Of a stretch of DNA of 64,000 nucleotides, positions 45,931 to 58,459 are shown piece after piece. The notes under the pieces are model-generated. The model made no database searches and was not told where the DNA came from. It saw only the letters and a list, made by a program, of their open reading frames with translations. Each line of letters starts with the position of its first letter. Position 1 is the stretch's first letter. Made by a program: the position numbers and the translations under genes. Source of the DNA: Citrus sinensis (lineage: Eukaryota > Streptophyta > Magnoliopsida > Sapindales > Rutaceae). The DNA lies in the NCBI RefSeq assembly GCF_022201045.2, contig NC_068558.1, positions 30,275,501 through 30,339,500 on the forward strand, given 5' to 3'.

Positions 45931-45993
45931 CCTCAAATTAATACGCATACAGCAATATCTGATAAAATTAAGTGAACTAGAAGAGAGAAAAAA

Positions 45994-47025
45994 ATGTCTA
46001 ATAATAATAATAATACTCCGTCAACATGGACAAATCTCTCGTGGACAGTGAAGCTTGCCATGTCAGTTATCTCTTGGGGTATCAAGCTCTCTCGCCGTTC
46101 AGACGGCTCCGTTAACCGCCGTCTCATGAGCTTCTTCGACTTCAAATCTCCACCTTCCTCCATCAACGGCGTCAAGACATCTGACATAATCGTTGACCCA
46201 TCTCGCAACCTCTGGTTCCGCCTCTACGTCCCCATCACCACCACCACCACCACAGCAGCAACAAATGACGTCAACAGCAGCCAGCTGCCGGTCATCGTCC
46301 ACTTTCACGGCGGAGGGTTCGCCTGCATCTGTGCTGACTCCGTAGGCAGCGACAACCTCTGTCGAAGACTAGCTAAAGAACTCAATGCTGTCATTGTGTC
46401 AGTGAATTACAGGAACTCGCCTGAACATAAGTACCCAAGTCAAGTTGAAGATGGATTCGATGTGCTCCGGTACATAGAATTAAACCCTAATTTCGAAGGC
46501 TTTCCGACAGATGCTGACCTGAAGAACTGTTTCGTCAGCGGGGACAGCGCAGGCGGAAACCTAGCTCATCATGTTGCGCTCAAAGGCTCCAACTATGGGT
46601 TCAGAAATTTGAGGATCGTTGGAGTTATAGCACTTCAGCCATTTTTTGGAGGAGAAGAAAGGACTGAATCCGAAATAAAGCTAGCTGGAGCTCCGTTTAT
46701 TACCGTGAAAGGCACCGATTGGCTGTGGCAGGCTTTCTTGCCGGAAGGTGCAGACAGAGACCACCCGGCGGCTAATGTTTTCGGGCCTAAATCGGAGGAT
46801 ATTTCGGGGTTGAATTTTCCGGCGACGATAGTAATTGTTGGAGGGTATGATCCTTTACTAGACTGGCAAAAGAGGTACTATGAAGGGTTGAAGAAAGCTG
46901 GAAAAGAAGTGTACTTGATTGAGTATCCAAATGTGTTTCATTCTTTCTATGGAGTCCCGGACGTGCCTGAGTCGGCTTTGTGTATTGATGAGGTGAAAAC
47001 ATTCATGCAAAAGGTAGTAGGCTAG
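45994..47025 (+). CDS. CXE18-like carboxylesterase, copy 2
   Basis: Intronless, 343 residues. Oxyanion hole HGGG (105-108), nucleophile Ser185 in SGDSAGGN, Asp286 in GGYDPLLD, His316 in VFHSFYG. It is longer than copy 1 because of an Asn-rich N-terminus and a Thr/Ala tract (about residues 82-90) before the first core strand, coded by an ACC/ACA microsatellite. GGYDP and VFHSF replace the GGFDP and A(F/V)H(G/C)F of the others. It shares SRRSDGSVNRRL and KYPSQVEDGFDV with copy 1 more than with copies 3 and 4, so copies 1 and 2 probably form one subclade. Expected role: cytosolic esterase of unknown substrate. Confidence 0.93.
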   Translation: MSNNNNNTPSTWTNLSWTVKLAMSVISWGIKLSRRSDGSVNRRLMSFFDFKSPPSSINGVKTSDIIVDPSRNLWFRLYVPITTTTTTAATNDVNSSQLPVIVHFHGGGFACICADSVGSDNLCRRLAKELNAVIVSVNYRNSPEHKYPSQVEDGFDVLRYIELNPNFEGFPTDADLKNCFVSGDSAGGNLAHHVALKGSNYGFRNLRIVGVIALQPFFGGEERTESEIKLAGAPFITVKGTDWLWQAFLPEGADRDHPAANVFGPKSEDISGLNFPATIVIVGGYDPLLDWQKRYYEGLKKAGKEVYLIEYPNVFHSFYGVPDVPESALCIDEVKTFMQKVVG

Positions 47026-47069
47026 TTGATTAACTGTTAAGTGTGTTCGAGCATTAGTTATAGGAAGTG

Positions 47070-47645
47070 TAGGGATGGAAATGGGGCATATATGGATTCA
47101 GATTCATTATGCTCCAAATAAGATTTACAATAAAAGTTCAGATCCGTAGTTGTTCCAGATTTATCATGAATTTATACTTTTCGCTTCATATTCATATCCA
47201 AAACAAAAACTAAAGATCTATATCTACTCTAAATTTAAAAAAAAAAATTCAAATCTAAATATGTTCTAAATCCGTCTGAATTCTAAATTTCAATAATAAG
47301 AGAACAATAATTTTTTAGACAAAAAATTAAAGATTAAAATGCATTGGTAACAATTAAATTATATAATTTGCATAAAAAATCTAATAAGTATTGTAGCTTC
47401 TACTTTTACACGAAAACAAGCAAATAAGAAAGATAATAAAATATCTATTAAAAGTAATTGTAGGAAAAAGATCATTGTAATATTCTAATGTCTCCTTTAC
47501 CATCCTTATATCCACAACACACCATCATCATTCTTATATCATTAAATAACATATAAGTTAAATATGATTTATTATATTTGGTGCATTATTATTTTTATTA
47601 TGACCATATTTAACTAAAAATATGACTAACATAATTATTTTATAG
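47070..47645. mobile_element. Truncated copy of the hAT-type element
   Basis: Starts with TAGGGATGG and follows the 2402-2990 element through shared words (such as 'tcatgaat', 'ttttcgct', 'ataattttttaga', 'gtattgtagctt', 'taattgtagga'). The similarity fades after about 47645, so the right end is missing. It begins 45 bases after the stop of CXE copy 2 and so may lie inside its 3'-UTR. Confidence 0.8.
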
Positions 47646-50600
47646 TTGATAGCCACCACTAATTAGTGATTATACAACATAAATAAGATTATAAGAAAAT
47701 GATAAAAAAAACTCTAGTCTAGAGATTTTCCCGCCAATTAAAGGATTGATCCAAGCATTCAAATGAAGTGGAGAAACAAAAACAGACTAAAGAAAAGAAA
47801 GAGGCTAAATTGTAGAGTGAAGAATTTTTAAAAAATTAGGGTTGTCCTAATTTTATTTTACACTTAATAAATTTTTGTCTCATTATAATTTAAATATCTT
47901 TAAGTTTTAAGATTCTTAAATACATGCTAAACGGTACTAATAATCAATAATTTTTAGCCCTCATCCATCTTTCTATATATTTGCTCTATTTCCCACAAGT
48001 AGAACCAAGAGCTAAAAGTCTTAAAAGCTAGACTTTCTGCATCAAGAACAAAAATTAAAAGCTATGGTTTCATATGTTTGCTGTAGTTTTTCATTTCCTC
48101 CAACCCATATTGTTGGAAATTTGTTGACACATCACTTTTGCTGAAAATTATATAATTGTATGTATTATTATTTGTACTGAGCCCCAGGACAAATTCCTGG
48201 GGTCTGCCACCGATCGGCGTAATAAATATTTGTTTTATATTAATTATCCCACTTTACTCAAGATATAAAGTTTTTCCAAGTTACATAAGATATATATGAT
48301 ATCCCTTTAAATACACAAAATGAAAAAAAAAATAAAAAATACAATGTTGACTGTTAATTTTCTTTCACTTAATTGCAACACAATTGTCATGCTACTAAAC
48401 AACAATCTTCATTTGTTTCCCTATGAAAATCTCCAGTTTCTGCTCTTTAATTTGTTGCGGCTGTTTTTGTCGTCTAAATATAATTTTACTTCCACATTTT
48501 AAGCTACTTATTAATGGAGAATAAATCATTTCTCATTTTTCTCCTCTTGAAACAATCCAATAATGCAAGTGTCAGAAAGCAGCAGTTTAAGTTTCAGATA
48601 GCAACAAACTATATATGCAAGTGCAAAAATAATGCTGTGTGGTATAAATTATAAAGAATTACTACCTCAGGCAGGCACAGAGAACTGCGATCTGGAATTT
48701 GGACCACCATAGTAATACAATTTCCGAGGCGCAGCTATGAAAGGGTCCGGGTTGGCCTTTGAATCTTTTTTTTTTTTTTTTTTTGAAGAGGCCCAACCAA
48801 CAGATTTTGAAAAATATCATCAAGTAACTTGTATGGTGGTCCACTGGTCCTTAACACTATTCTTTACAATTTTAATGAAATTAATAAATGTTCATATTAT
48901 TTCCTAACAAATTCATGCTCAATAAATAATATTTTTTTGAAAAATTATTTTATTTTAACTAGGATTAAAATAAAATAAGTTAGCCTCGCCCCTGGATACG
49001 ATATTGGCCCTAAAAGTATCTCCCTCCAATGACTTGCATATCTTCTTGATTCTAATTCTAACCTGAAATTTATGAAGTTTCATAAGTACCTCTATACCAT
49101 TGTTATAATAAGTTTATTAAGTGCTTCAAAAACCATCTGTTGCGGACGTCTACGAATTTTTTTTTTTTTTTCAAAGAGCAGGCGGCGGAAATCCTCTTGC
49201 ATGATTTCGTTGTTATACAACTTATGATGATTAGTTGCCAGATGCATTTTAATTGTTAAGGAGCCCGTGATTGTTTTTCAAATGATTTATTTATTCATTT
49301 ACTAATAAAGAAATGATTAATATTTAGTAAATTTAAAAACGTGTTTGAAAATTCGTCTATAAAATAGTGTCGAGTTGGCAAAAATTGTTTTTTCAGTAAA
49401 AAATAATTCAAGTTCAAAAATGATTTTAAAGGAAAAAAAAAAAAGAGGACTGATACAGAGTTTTCTTAAATAATGCGGGTACTATATTATTATTGCGCAA
49501 CATTAAATAGGCTAATCAAAATTAAAAGATGGCTCTTTCTCCTCCTATCCACTGACAACAATAAATATTATAATGTGGGGACCGCCAGCTGTGCAACAAA
49601 TGTGGAAAACACGAAAAAGAAAAACGAGAAAGATGGCTCTTTCTCCTCCCATCCACAATTACCATTCTTGATTCTTCGCTAATTGTGGAAAACGAGAACG
49701 GCTTGTTTTTCTTGGGAAATGAAATGCTAGCCTAAAAGCTAATAACATATGTTTTGTTATTGTTTAATTTGGAAAAAGAAAAACAGTGGACCAAAATCAC
49801 TGACACCCCCCCCCCCCCCCAAATTTCTCAATGAAACAAAATTTCCTATAATAATCATAAATATAAATATTTTTGTCCACTTACGATAATCAGTCGCCGC
49901 CACATTCCTCCAGGTTTCGTGCTCGTCATCCATGTAGGCCATGGCCTGTTGAATATTGATACTCTTGAGAGTAAGTCATTACCCCTATTTAATATAAGTT
50001 TAAATATAATTAGTTAGAATACTCATTGATGCTCATCATGTGTGATATTAATTGATTTTATTATTAATTATTAATCTATTATTTTTATAATTTACTCAAT
50101 AAATGATATATAAGAACTCCATAATTAAGTATCTTAGTTGAGTATCCAAAATTAGTAAGTAGAGTATTACCCTTAAAAATAGTCATTTTCTTTTTTTTTA
50201 AAATATTAGTGATGTTGCGTAAGTTAGCAAGTGTAATAGTTGGCATAATTAATATAATGTAGAGTAAAGTATTGTCTCACAGAGACTATAGTCTATTATC
50301 TATCAACATTATTGTAACCCTAATTTATTTGAACAATTAATTAAGAGAAGTTAGATTAAAATAAACATAAAATAAAGCAATTAAAAATTAAATGAAGATG
50401 CAAGCAGTAACATAAATTAGCAAAAGATTTAGGCACTAACACATATGACTTCACCATAACCCATTCAATTTAATTCCTCCATCTATGCGATTAATGATTT
50501 TTACCCACATTTACAATGAATTTTCCTAATTCATTCAATATTTTCTTTAAGTAATATAAAAAATACCTTCACATATTAACCTACTATAAGTCATATGAAT

Positions 50601-50687
50601 TTAAATATGCAAAGATTTTAATTTAGCTCTATGAAAATTCTTAAATAAAACTGCAGGAATTATGTTGGTATATTTTTGTCTTTCATT
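47646..50687. other. Intergenic stretch after CXE copy 2
   Basis: No gene recognised. It holds a run of about 18 T at 48766-48784, a 15-C homopolymer at 49806-49820 and otherwise AT-rich sequence. A 60-base segment near 48180-48225 ('gccccaggacaaattcctgggg') is a small inverted repeat and could be a MITE fragment. Confidence 0.4.
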
Positions 50688-51350
50688 CTGTTGGACCAAA
50701 AATAAAATAAGTCTAATAAGGCCCAAATAAATAAGGCTCATCTAATAGATTTCCTCCCAATTAAGCCCACGAAGTGGTGGACAAATGACCTAAAATGATC
50801 CTCCTGAGTAACAAGGTTTCAAAGCCCAAAAGGAGCCAAGGTCCTAGATTCCTATCCTAAGACAAATCACCTAGGATAAATCAACTAGGTGGCAAGGATT
50901 TAAAATCCAAAACGTGCTGAGGTTTTAGGCTCTTACCCTAAGACAAACCTCCTAAGTTTGAAGGCTCTTATGATCCCAAGGTCTTAGTAAAAATAACCTA
51001 AGGATAAAACATTCCTTCCTCTAATTTGTAGACAAGTTTGTATATCTATGTGTCAATCCACATGGGCATTAGAGGACAAGTGTTGCCAAATGTCACAAGA
51101 ACAATAACATTTGTCATCAAAATAACTAGGACCCAAGTCAAATCAGTTTGGTCGATAAATATGTCTTTCATTCACATCAAAAGGTAAGACGAAAAAAGAG
51201 ACTCAAAAGGGAAAAATGCTAACTTTCTCCCTCTAATCTTTCTCTTTCTAAATTCATATTTCCAAAAGTCCGATGACTGACTTGACCGTCGGAGGGTTTA
51301 CGCCGGTAAAGCCGACCCTCTGATAATTTTCTTGTGTTTGTAGAGTATCA
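50688..51350 (+). repeat. LTR-like fragment (gypsy type)
   Basis: Starts TGTTGGACCAAAA. It contains many CCTAAG/CTAGGT words in the U3-like part, and near 51270-51325 a segment 'ctgacttgaccgtcggaggg' followed by 'ccggtaaagccgaccctc', a pattern common in U5 of plant gypsy LTRs. There is no partner copy or coding domain. Related debris may extend to about 52000, where an imperfect ~26-bp duplication ('gaaagctaaaac...') lies at 51840-51893. Confidence 0.5.
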
Positions 51351-52324
51351 CAGGACAAGGACCTTCTGATTGCCTAAGGAAGTGGACTCGGAAGAGTATA
51401 TACAAAGGCCCATAAAGATCAGCCCAAAGAATGAACTCACCATCATAAGTTGAGACAAAATTTGCACCAACACATTCAATTCATGACATCCACTATACGA
51501 AGCAAAAACACATAAATTCCTCTGAGTCTCATTATTTATCCTCAATCATGTATCGAATAATAACCAAAATAATACAAATTTATAAAATTAAATTTTCATA
51601 GTTATGTTAATAGCCCTAATAAAATAAATTAGTTCTTGAGAAATTATGGAGAATTCATAAGAATGGTAGGTAACACTCAAACGTGACATTTAGAAAAAAG
51701 AAACAAAAACTCAACAAAATAATCTCGGCGTCTTCTTCCTCCAAATTGCTTCTGCTGCTCTTGGTTATGTTCGCGCGGCTGCTGCTTCTCTTCTTCTCGG
51801 CTTCTGTTGCATCGGCTGTTCTTAATTCTATGTATCTCTCGAAAGCTAAAACAATTGCCTCTCGGAAAGCTAAAACAGTTGCCCCTGGGAAAGCCTAAAA
51901 AGAATTTTATATGCATTAAATCTAGCCGCATCCACTTGACATGCAATTTCCATTTAATTGACACGTCCTGTCATGAAATCTCTAGGTGCTTTAGGATTAA
52001 TTTAGTCCATCTTTAAAAGCCAAGCCCACTTCTTCTGTAATTGTTCACGTTCATACGTGTTTGCCCTGTTAATAAAAATAGATAATCCCCAATGCTACTT
52101 CTTCACGTCTTCAAGTGATTGCTTCAATTGTGGCTTGGCTCCTCGACATTCTTCCACTTTAATCTCCTATTACTTTCCTTAAACTTTCAATTGATTTCTT
52201 TTTTAAACTCTTCTTACTCAAATATTTTCAAATATACGTACAGCAATAAAACACAAGAATTAAGTTAAAAATAAATAAGAATAATAATAAAAACAAAAAC
52301 TAGACATAAAAATTATGGCAAATG

Positions 52325-52436
52325 CTATGTTACATTTAATGTAACGTACACACTTCACAACAACCACACAAAATATGTGGGTCCATAATTTGTGTGGTTG
52401 TTGTGGAGTGTATATGTTACATTAAATGTAACATAG
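52325..52436. mobile_element. Small foldback MITE (112 bp)
   Basis: The two halves are near-perfect inverted copies: CTATGTTACATTTAATGTAAC on the left pairs with GTTACATTAAATGTAACATAG on the right, and CACAACAACCACACAAA pairs with TTTGTGTGGTTGTTGTG, around a ~13-base centre. The outer 20 bases are themselves palindromic. No ORF. Confidence 0.8.
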
Positions 52437-53300
52437 GGGTTCCCTAAAATTATATAAGGCAAGCATTATATTAATATATAAAATAAGCACATATAATGAC
52501 GTAATAAAAAATGTAAAAATTAAATATGAAATAAATCAATAATCACAACAATAGAATTAAATAATACTGATAACTGCTTAATTACTTTTCGGGTATTACA
52601 GTGCGGTCCGTTAAAACATGTATCCTTACATTTAGGCCCCCTAGGAAGCAGTCCGTAAGTTTATAGCAAATGTCAAGAAAAATGCCTTGAATGTGACCGG
52701 CGCACTTTGCTATCCTTGCACTCATTGTCATTGGATACAATTTTGACATTCATTTACGAATTTGAAATGGGCAATAATGCAGCCAACGAAAAAATAACGC
52801 AGCGGAGCAAAAGTTTGGTGCACTTGAGATGTCCAGAATAAAATGTTCTAAACTTTGGGAAATCAGGTAAGAAAACTATCTTTGAAAAAAAAAAAAGAAT
52901 TGGATAAAGTGTTCATAGATTATTGGACGAATTTTTTTAATGAAAAAACTCTAATATTTCTTCTTATAAATAAATAAATAAACTCAATTAAAGAATTATT
53001 AACAAATATTTTATAATTTAAAAGATCAGCATATCCGTAATAATAATTGGATTATATATATATATATTATTAAATTTTAACCATGCAGTTATTTAGAATT
53101 TAAAGATGTTATATTTAATCTAACTTATTCTTACTTGGAATCCAATCTATATAAACAGTAATGATATACGTACTACAATTAATACAACATCACTACAGGA
53201 TAAAAAAATTTCATTATAATAAAAAGAATATTTCAGTAGACAAAATTCCTTTTTCTTCTTATAGATGTTGTACTAATTATTGTAGACATACCATTATTCC
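52437..53300. other. Upstream region of CXE copy 3
   Basis: AT-rich, with an (AT)n tract at about 53054-53068. No gene is visible. Confidence 0.4.
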
Positions 53301-53307
53301 TATATAA
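53301..53307 (+). promoter_or_regulatory. TATA box of CXE copy 3
   Basis: TATATAA lies 57 bases before the ATG at 53358, a position that fits a short leader. Confidence 0.55.
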
Positions 53308-53357
53308 CTACCCAAAAGAGAAGTGGAGAGAAATATTTCAGTGTCAAAAGAAAAATA

Positions 53358-54353
53358 ATGTCCACGAATTCCAAAACTTCACCAAACCTCCCATGGAAGG
53401 CATGGCTCTCCATATCGACGCTCTCCTTTGCCATGCAAATATGTTTCCACCGCAACATGACTGTCAATCGTTTCCTCTTTAACCTCTATGATCGCAAATC
53501 CTCTCCTTCAACCAAAAATGGCGTCACGAGCTTCGATGTCTTAGTCGACGCCACCCGGGATCTCTGGTTCCGCCTCTACTCGCCCACCAACACGACTGCA
53601 ACAAACTTGCCAGTCATCGTCTACTTCCACGGCGGAGGATTTGCAATCCTTGCTGCCAATTCAAAAGTATACGATGATGCTTGTAGAAGGCTAGCTGTGG
53701 AAGTCCCGGCTGTCGTCATTTCCGTTAACTATCGTCGTTCGCCGGAGCATCGGTGTCCAAGTCAATACGAAGATGGGATTGATGCACTCAAATTCATTGA
53801 CAGCAGCTTCATAGACATTCAAAACTTTCCGGCTTGTGCTGATATCAAACAGTGTTTTCTTGCCGGAGATAGTGCCGGAGGCAACTTGGCCCATAACGTG
53901 GCAGTTCTTGCTGATGGGTGTAATTTTTCCAGGCTGAGACTTAATGGACTCATAGCGATACAGCCATTTTTCGGCGGAGAAGAAAGGACTGAATCAGAAA
54001 TGAGGTTTCAGAGAGATCCACTGGTTGGATTGAAGCTTACAGATTGGATGTGGAAGGCGTTTTTGCCAGAAGGGTCAAATCGGGACCATCCGGCAGCTAA
54101 CGTTTTCGGGCCTAACGCAGCTGATATCTCCGGCGTAAACTTGCCGCCGATGATTATTTTCATCGGAGGGTTTGATCCTTTACAAGATGGGGGAAAGAGA
54201 TACTACGAGGGACTAAAGAAATGTGGGAAAGATGCTTATTTGATTGAGTATCCGAATGCGGTTCACTGTTTCTATTTATTCCCTGAGGTGCCTGAGTGTT
54301 CTTTGTTCCTTAAGGAGGTGAAGGATTTCATATGCAGTCAAGCAGCTAAATAA
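53358..54353 (+). CDS. CXE18-like carboxylesterase, copy 3
   Basis: Intronless, 331 residues. HGGG (91-94), Ser172 in AGDSAGGN, Asp273 in GGFDPLQD, His303 in AVHCFY. Closest in style to copy 4: PNLPWK near the N-terminus, FNLYDRK, VVISVNYRRSPEHR, ADIKQCFLAGDSAGG. Odd points: LQDGGKRYYEG in place of the LQDWQKR of the paralogues (Trp-Gln replaced by Gly-Gly just after the catalytic Asp), and Cys instead of Gly after the catalytic His. These could alter the acyl pocket or stability, but the triad itself is complete, so I call it functional. Confidence 0.93.
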   Translation: MSTNSKTSPNLPWKAWLSISTLSFAMQICFHRNMTVNRFLFNLYDRKSSPSTKNGVTSFDVLVDATRDLWFRLYSPTNTTATNLPVIVYFHGGGFAILAANSKVYDDACRRLAVEVPAVVISVNYRRSPEHRCPSQYEDGIDALKFIDSSFIDIQNFPACADIKQCFLAGDSAGGNLAHNVAVLADGCNFSRLRLNGLIAIQPFFGGEERTESEMRFQRDPLVGLKLTDWMWKAFLPEGSNRDHPAANVFGPNAADISGVNLPPMIIFIGGFDPLQDGGKRYYEGLKKCGKDAYLIEYPNAVHCFYLFPEVPECSLFLKEVKDFICSQAAK

Positions 54354-54829
54354 ATAAATGAAAAACATCTTGTTGTTTTTGAATAAATAATTTCAACGCT
54401 CCTCTTTGTATTGTTGTTCAAGCGATGAAAGGGTTTGTGTTTGCTTGTGATAAATAGTCGTATATAATTTTCATTTGTAAATAATCGTCGTGAATTTTTT
54501 TTCGTTTTTAGCAAGAAAGATGAACTAATGCCACTGAATTTCGCCTTTTCATGATTTCATTGTGTAATTTTGCAGGAATAAATAATTTTTTTATCTTTAA
54601 TTATATGATTCGCTCCATTTCAAATTGATTCAATCAACTTATATTTTCGCCCAAAATTTTGTCTTTTCCAATACCGGTGATAGAGCTAAAACGATCGGGC
54701 GAAACCAAAACGATCTTTCAATAAATTATTTTTGTTTATTAAATTTTATTAATAAAACATAAAGGTTATTAGCCGTGGCGATCCCATGAATTTAATCCAG
54801 TACAGCCTTTGCACAAACAATTAAAAAAA

Positions 54830-55434
54830 GAGTGGAACTATTGACACCCCTCTAAAAACCTCTTAACACCCCCTTTTTTTTATTAACCCTATTAAAATAT
54901 TTAAAAATATTATAAATTTTTTTAACATCTCGTTTAATGAAAAAAATACCTTTAATTAAAATTTATTAGTGTAAACTCAATCTTTAACTTTTATTTATTT
55001 TTACTAAAAAAAAGAGTGGAACTATTGACACCCCTCTAAAAACCTCTTAACACCCCCTTTTTTTATTAACCCTATTAAAATATTTAAAAATATTATAAAT
55101 TTTTTTAACATCTCGTTTAATGAAAAAAATACCTTTAATTAAAATTTATTAGTGTAAACTCAATCTTTAACTTTTATTTATTTTTACTAATAGTGGTATG
55201 AGATAATGACACTCATGGCTGGGTATTTATAAAATCCTACATTGAAATTTAAAATTATTATACAAAAATATGTTGTATAAAGAATTTTTTTAAAAAAAAA
55301 TATTTAACTTTTTAAATGAGGTTTAATTAAAAATTATCTTATTATGTAATTTTAATAAAAATTAAAATTATAAAATAATTAAAAAAATTTTAAAAAGTAT
55401 TTGGAGGAGTGCCAATAGTCCTACACTCCCACTC
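54830..55434. mobile_element. Mutator-like MITE with internal tandem duplication
   Basis: 605 bp between GAGTGG at 54830 and CCACTC ending at 55434. ACTATTGACACCCCTC near the left end pairs with GAGTGCCAATAGT near the right end. It is flanked by TTAAAAAAA on both sides (54821-54829 and 55435-55443), consistent with a 9-bp duplication, though low complexity weakens this. Internally a 184-bp unit is present twice in tandem (from 54831 and from 55015), nearly identical, including the left-end sequence. Confidence 0.65.
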
Positions 55435-55443
55435 TTAAAAAAA

Positions 55444-58400
55444 AATTAGGGGATGATAACAAAAGCAAAAGACTGGTGGTGACATGTCACCAACAGTAGC
55501 GCCGAAGTCTATTAGGGATTAGGGGCTTAGGGTCATAGGGTGATCTTACACGGAAATTCAAAAATTTCCATCCTGATCAAAATATAATTAGAGTAGAAAT
55601 TTTCTTTCTTAGTAGTAAAAGGCAATGATAAAAAGAGGGATATTAAAATTTTTAATGAATAACACATATAAATTAGAGATAAGAATGATTTTGTTTAAAT
55701 AATATTAACAAAAGTTATTAATTAGAGTATGAAAATCATTAGAAGTACATAACAGAGTTTTTAAATCGTTTATGGTACATATTTAAGAATAGGGCCTCAT
55801 ACATATTGGGGTTTAGTAGCTCCACAATCCAATAAATCATAAATATTGGGCCAAATTTAAAAATCCGAGAGGACTTCAATATAGCTTAAATAGACCATAC
55901 ATCTAATTTGTTTAAAAAAAAAAAACAAATCAAGGATAATAATATTTGACTCCTTGTGATATTTGACCCATTCCTTATATCTCACGTGCCCCTATTAATC
56001 ACTTTATATTAATGCTTATTTTATTCTTATATAAAATTACTTAAAAAGGTGAACAACTTTTAAATGCACCCACATGATAATTTCTATTAATATCTAATTT
56101 AACTAATCTAATTTCTTATACTCTAATTTCTTTTAGTTTTTTTAAATTATTATCTTTTCTTAAATATTGTATACTCTATTTTTGTAATCATGGAAAAATA
56201 TCAATTTTTTTATATGGTTATGGAAATGGTGGATAAAACCTAAAAAAAAAGATATTATAGTGATTATGAATTTAAAAAAATAGATTTTATAAGTTTTATA
56301 TGATGGGTGTTTGGAAAAAAAGATAAAAATTATAATAAGAGTAAATTCGGGATTAGGTGGGGTATGTTGAGTGATAAAAATTACAATAAAGATAAAAATT
56401 TTCTAAGTTTTGAAAATAGATTTTATTTGGCTTTGACGTGCTAACATATTATAAATATATTCAATAAATTTAAAAATAATAACAATGAGTACTAATGTAG
56501 TTTATTTTTTACACAAAAAAATAAACAACAAGTACAATGTTGTAGTCATGTAACATTTTACTGGTGCTTGGACTTATTTGTTTTTGGGCATAGTTGTAGC
56601 CAACCCATTTTAGTCATTTTTGTCCAAGCCAATTAGCTAAAAACCATAGGTTTCAATAGATAAGTTGGAGAGAAAAACATGAGAGCTAGCTTCTTCTCCA
56701 CTTGTTTGGCACTTTGGCTAGAAGAGGAGGTTCGTTGTGCAAGAGCCGCTAAAGATTTTCTTAGTTTTTATCATTTAAGCACCAAAATTATTGAGTAATT
56801 TTGGAGGTATTTAAGATATGCATATTTATAACATTTGAGTACTCTATTTCTTATATATCCTATAATTATTGTATTTGATCTATAAGATTAAGATTTGGGA
56901 ATTTTGATAATTGAGGTTATTGAATGACTATGAAAACCACGAGGATTAAGGAAATGTGCTAGATTTTTATGATTGTCACTTACTGTGAAAATCATTTAAA
57001 ATTATGTATTTTGAGTTATGTATTATATATATATATATATTTGGTGGAACTAGACCTCTTGGGCATTGCCTAGAATTTTGGTTCATCCAAAAATGTGTTG
57101 TATGCTATTTTTAATGAATTTTTGAATTAGGGCCTATGATTCTGTAAAATTGACATTTCTACAATAGTCAAAGCGAAGAAATGTTTAGACTGACCAAACC
57201 TTCTCAAAAAATTATAAAAGTTCTTCAATCTATTGTTTTATATATCTAGTTTATCATATTAAAAATTGGAGTATGAATTCCTTGCATTTTAATTATTGTA
57301 AATTAATAAGTATAGGGCCGTCAATTCTAAAATTTGGATTTCAAGACATAATTATTTGGTGGTAAATTGGGAATGATATTTTTTTACCATTAAATGATGA
57401 AATGTGAATAATTATAAGGGCAATATGGTTACAATACTTGGAGCAATATAAAGATGCCATTTAGAAGAATTTACTGCATTGGAAAAGTTAAAGTTGGGCA
57501 CATTAAGAAATTTATGAGAAATAATAAATCTAGTACAAAAGGAATATTTTTATCTCTTTTCACTAAATATGACACATAACCCTAAAAATGCTCTCTCTTT
57601 TTAACTTAAGAAGAATAACATCTAACACTAATTTTTATGCGCTCTTTTTATCACTAGCCTCTACTGTATAAATATCTCGTTCACCCATATTAGGGCATGC
57701 TCTTTTATGCTAACATTGCCTTGCCTTCTCTCATTTCTTCTCCTTTCTTACACACACACACACACAAACTCTCTTTTCATCTTTTAGATAATCACTCACT
57801 TCCCCATTTTAGGAAGCCATTTCTATTATTTACCTTCATCATCTTCTTCAGCATATTATCACTCTCCATATATTCAATCATCATCTTTATTTTTTTCAAC
57901 ACCACTCATCTCTATATAGCAATTTAGCTTATGATATTTATCTTGGATAATGTAAAATCTTATATGACCTCCAATTTATATGGTAGATTGGTGATTACTT
58001 GGTCTCATGGACATAGGCCAACGGATGAACCATGTAAATACTATGTATTCTTTATAATTCTGTTTATTTTGCTATATTTTCAATTTGAAGTCCAGATTTT
58101 GTTTCACGTATGAGCTTATCTGCGATATCCCAGCTACACTAAGTATTATGTTAGACAATCTAAGCTATCCTAATACATTTGAGCTACTCTTAAACATATA
58201 TTAGCTCCTATATCAACTCCTAATGGGCTTTATTGAGCTCTCCCTATTTTTCCTCATATTAGCACCTCCACTCATTACCTAGGGTGTTTCAGCTAAACCA
58301 CTTGCCCCAAACATTTAAAAAAAAAACACACCTAAAGCCAAACTTAGCACAAGCTCCTCTCAATTATAAATTTATTTGTTTCAATCAAATTTGAGTTGAA

Positions 58401-58459
58401 TTTAGTTAAAATTGCCCTATTGGTTCGAAGCGAATCCTAGTAAAAATTTGGTAAAATAA
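55444..58459. other. AT-rich intergenic stretch
   Basis: No gene recognised. It holds (AT)n at about 57027-57042 and a CA microsatellite at about 57751-57767. Short frames such as the one at 57697-57927 are pyrimidine-rich and hydrophobic only by composition. Confidence 0.4.

Noticed and set aside
51683..51898. Small protein with a Leu-rich, signal-peptide-like segment
   Set aside because: The frame starts with GTG, is built of CTT/CTG-type low-complexity sequence and lies in LTR-like debris.
57697..58113. Two hydrophobic short frames
   Set aside because: They come from pyrimidine-rich and CA-repeat sequence, with no domain and no conserved context.
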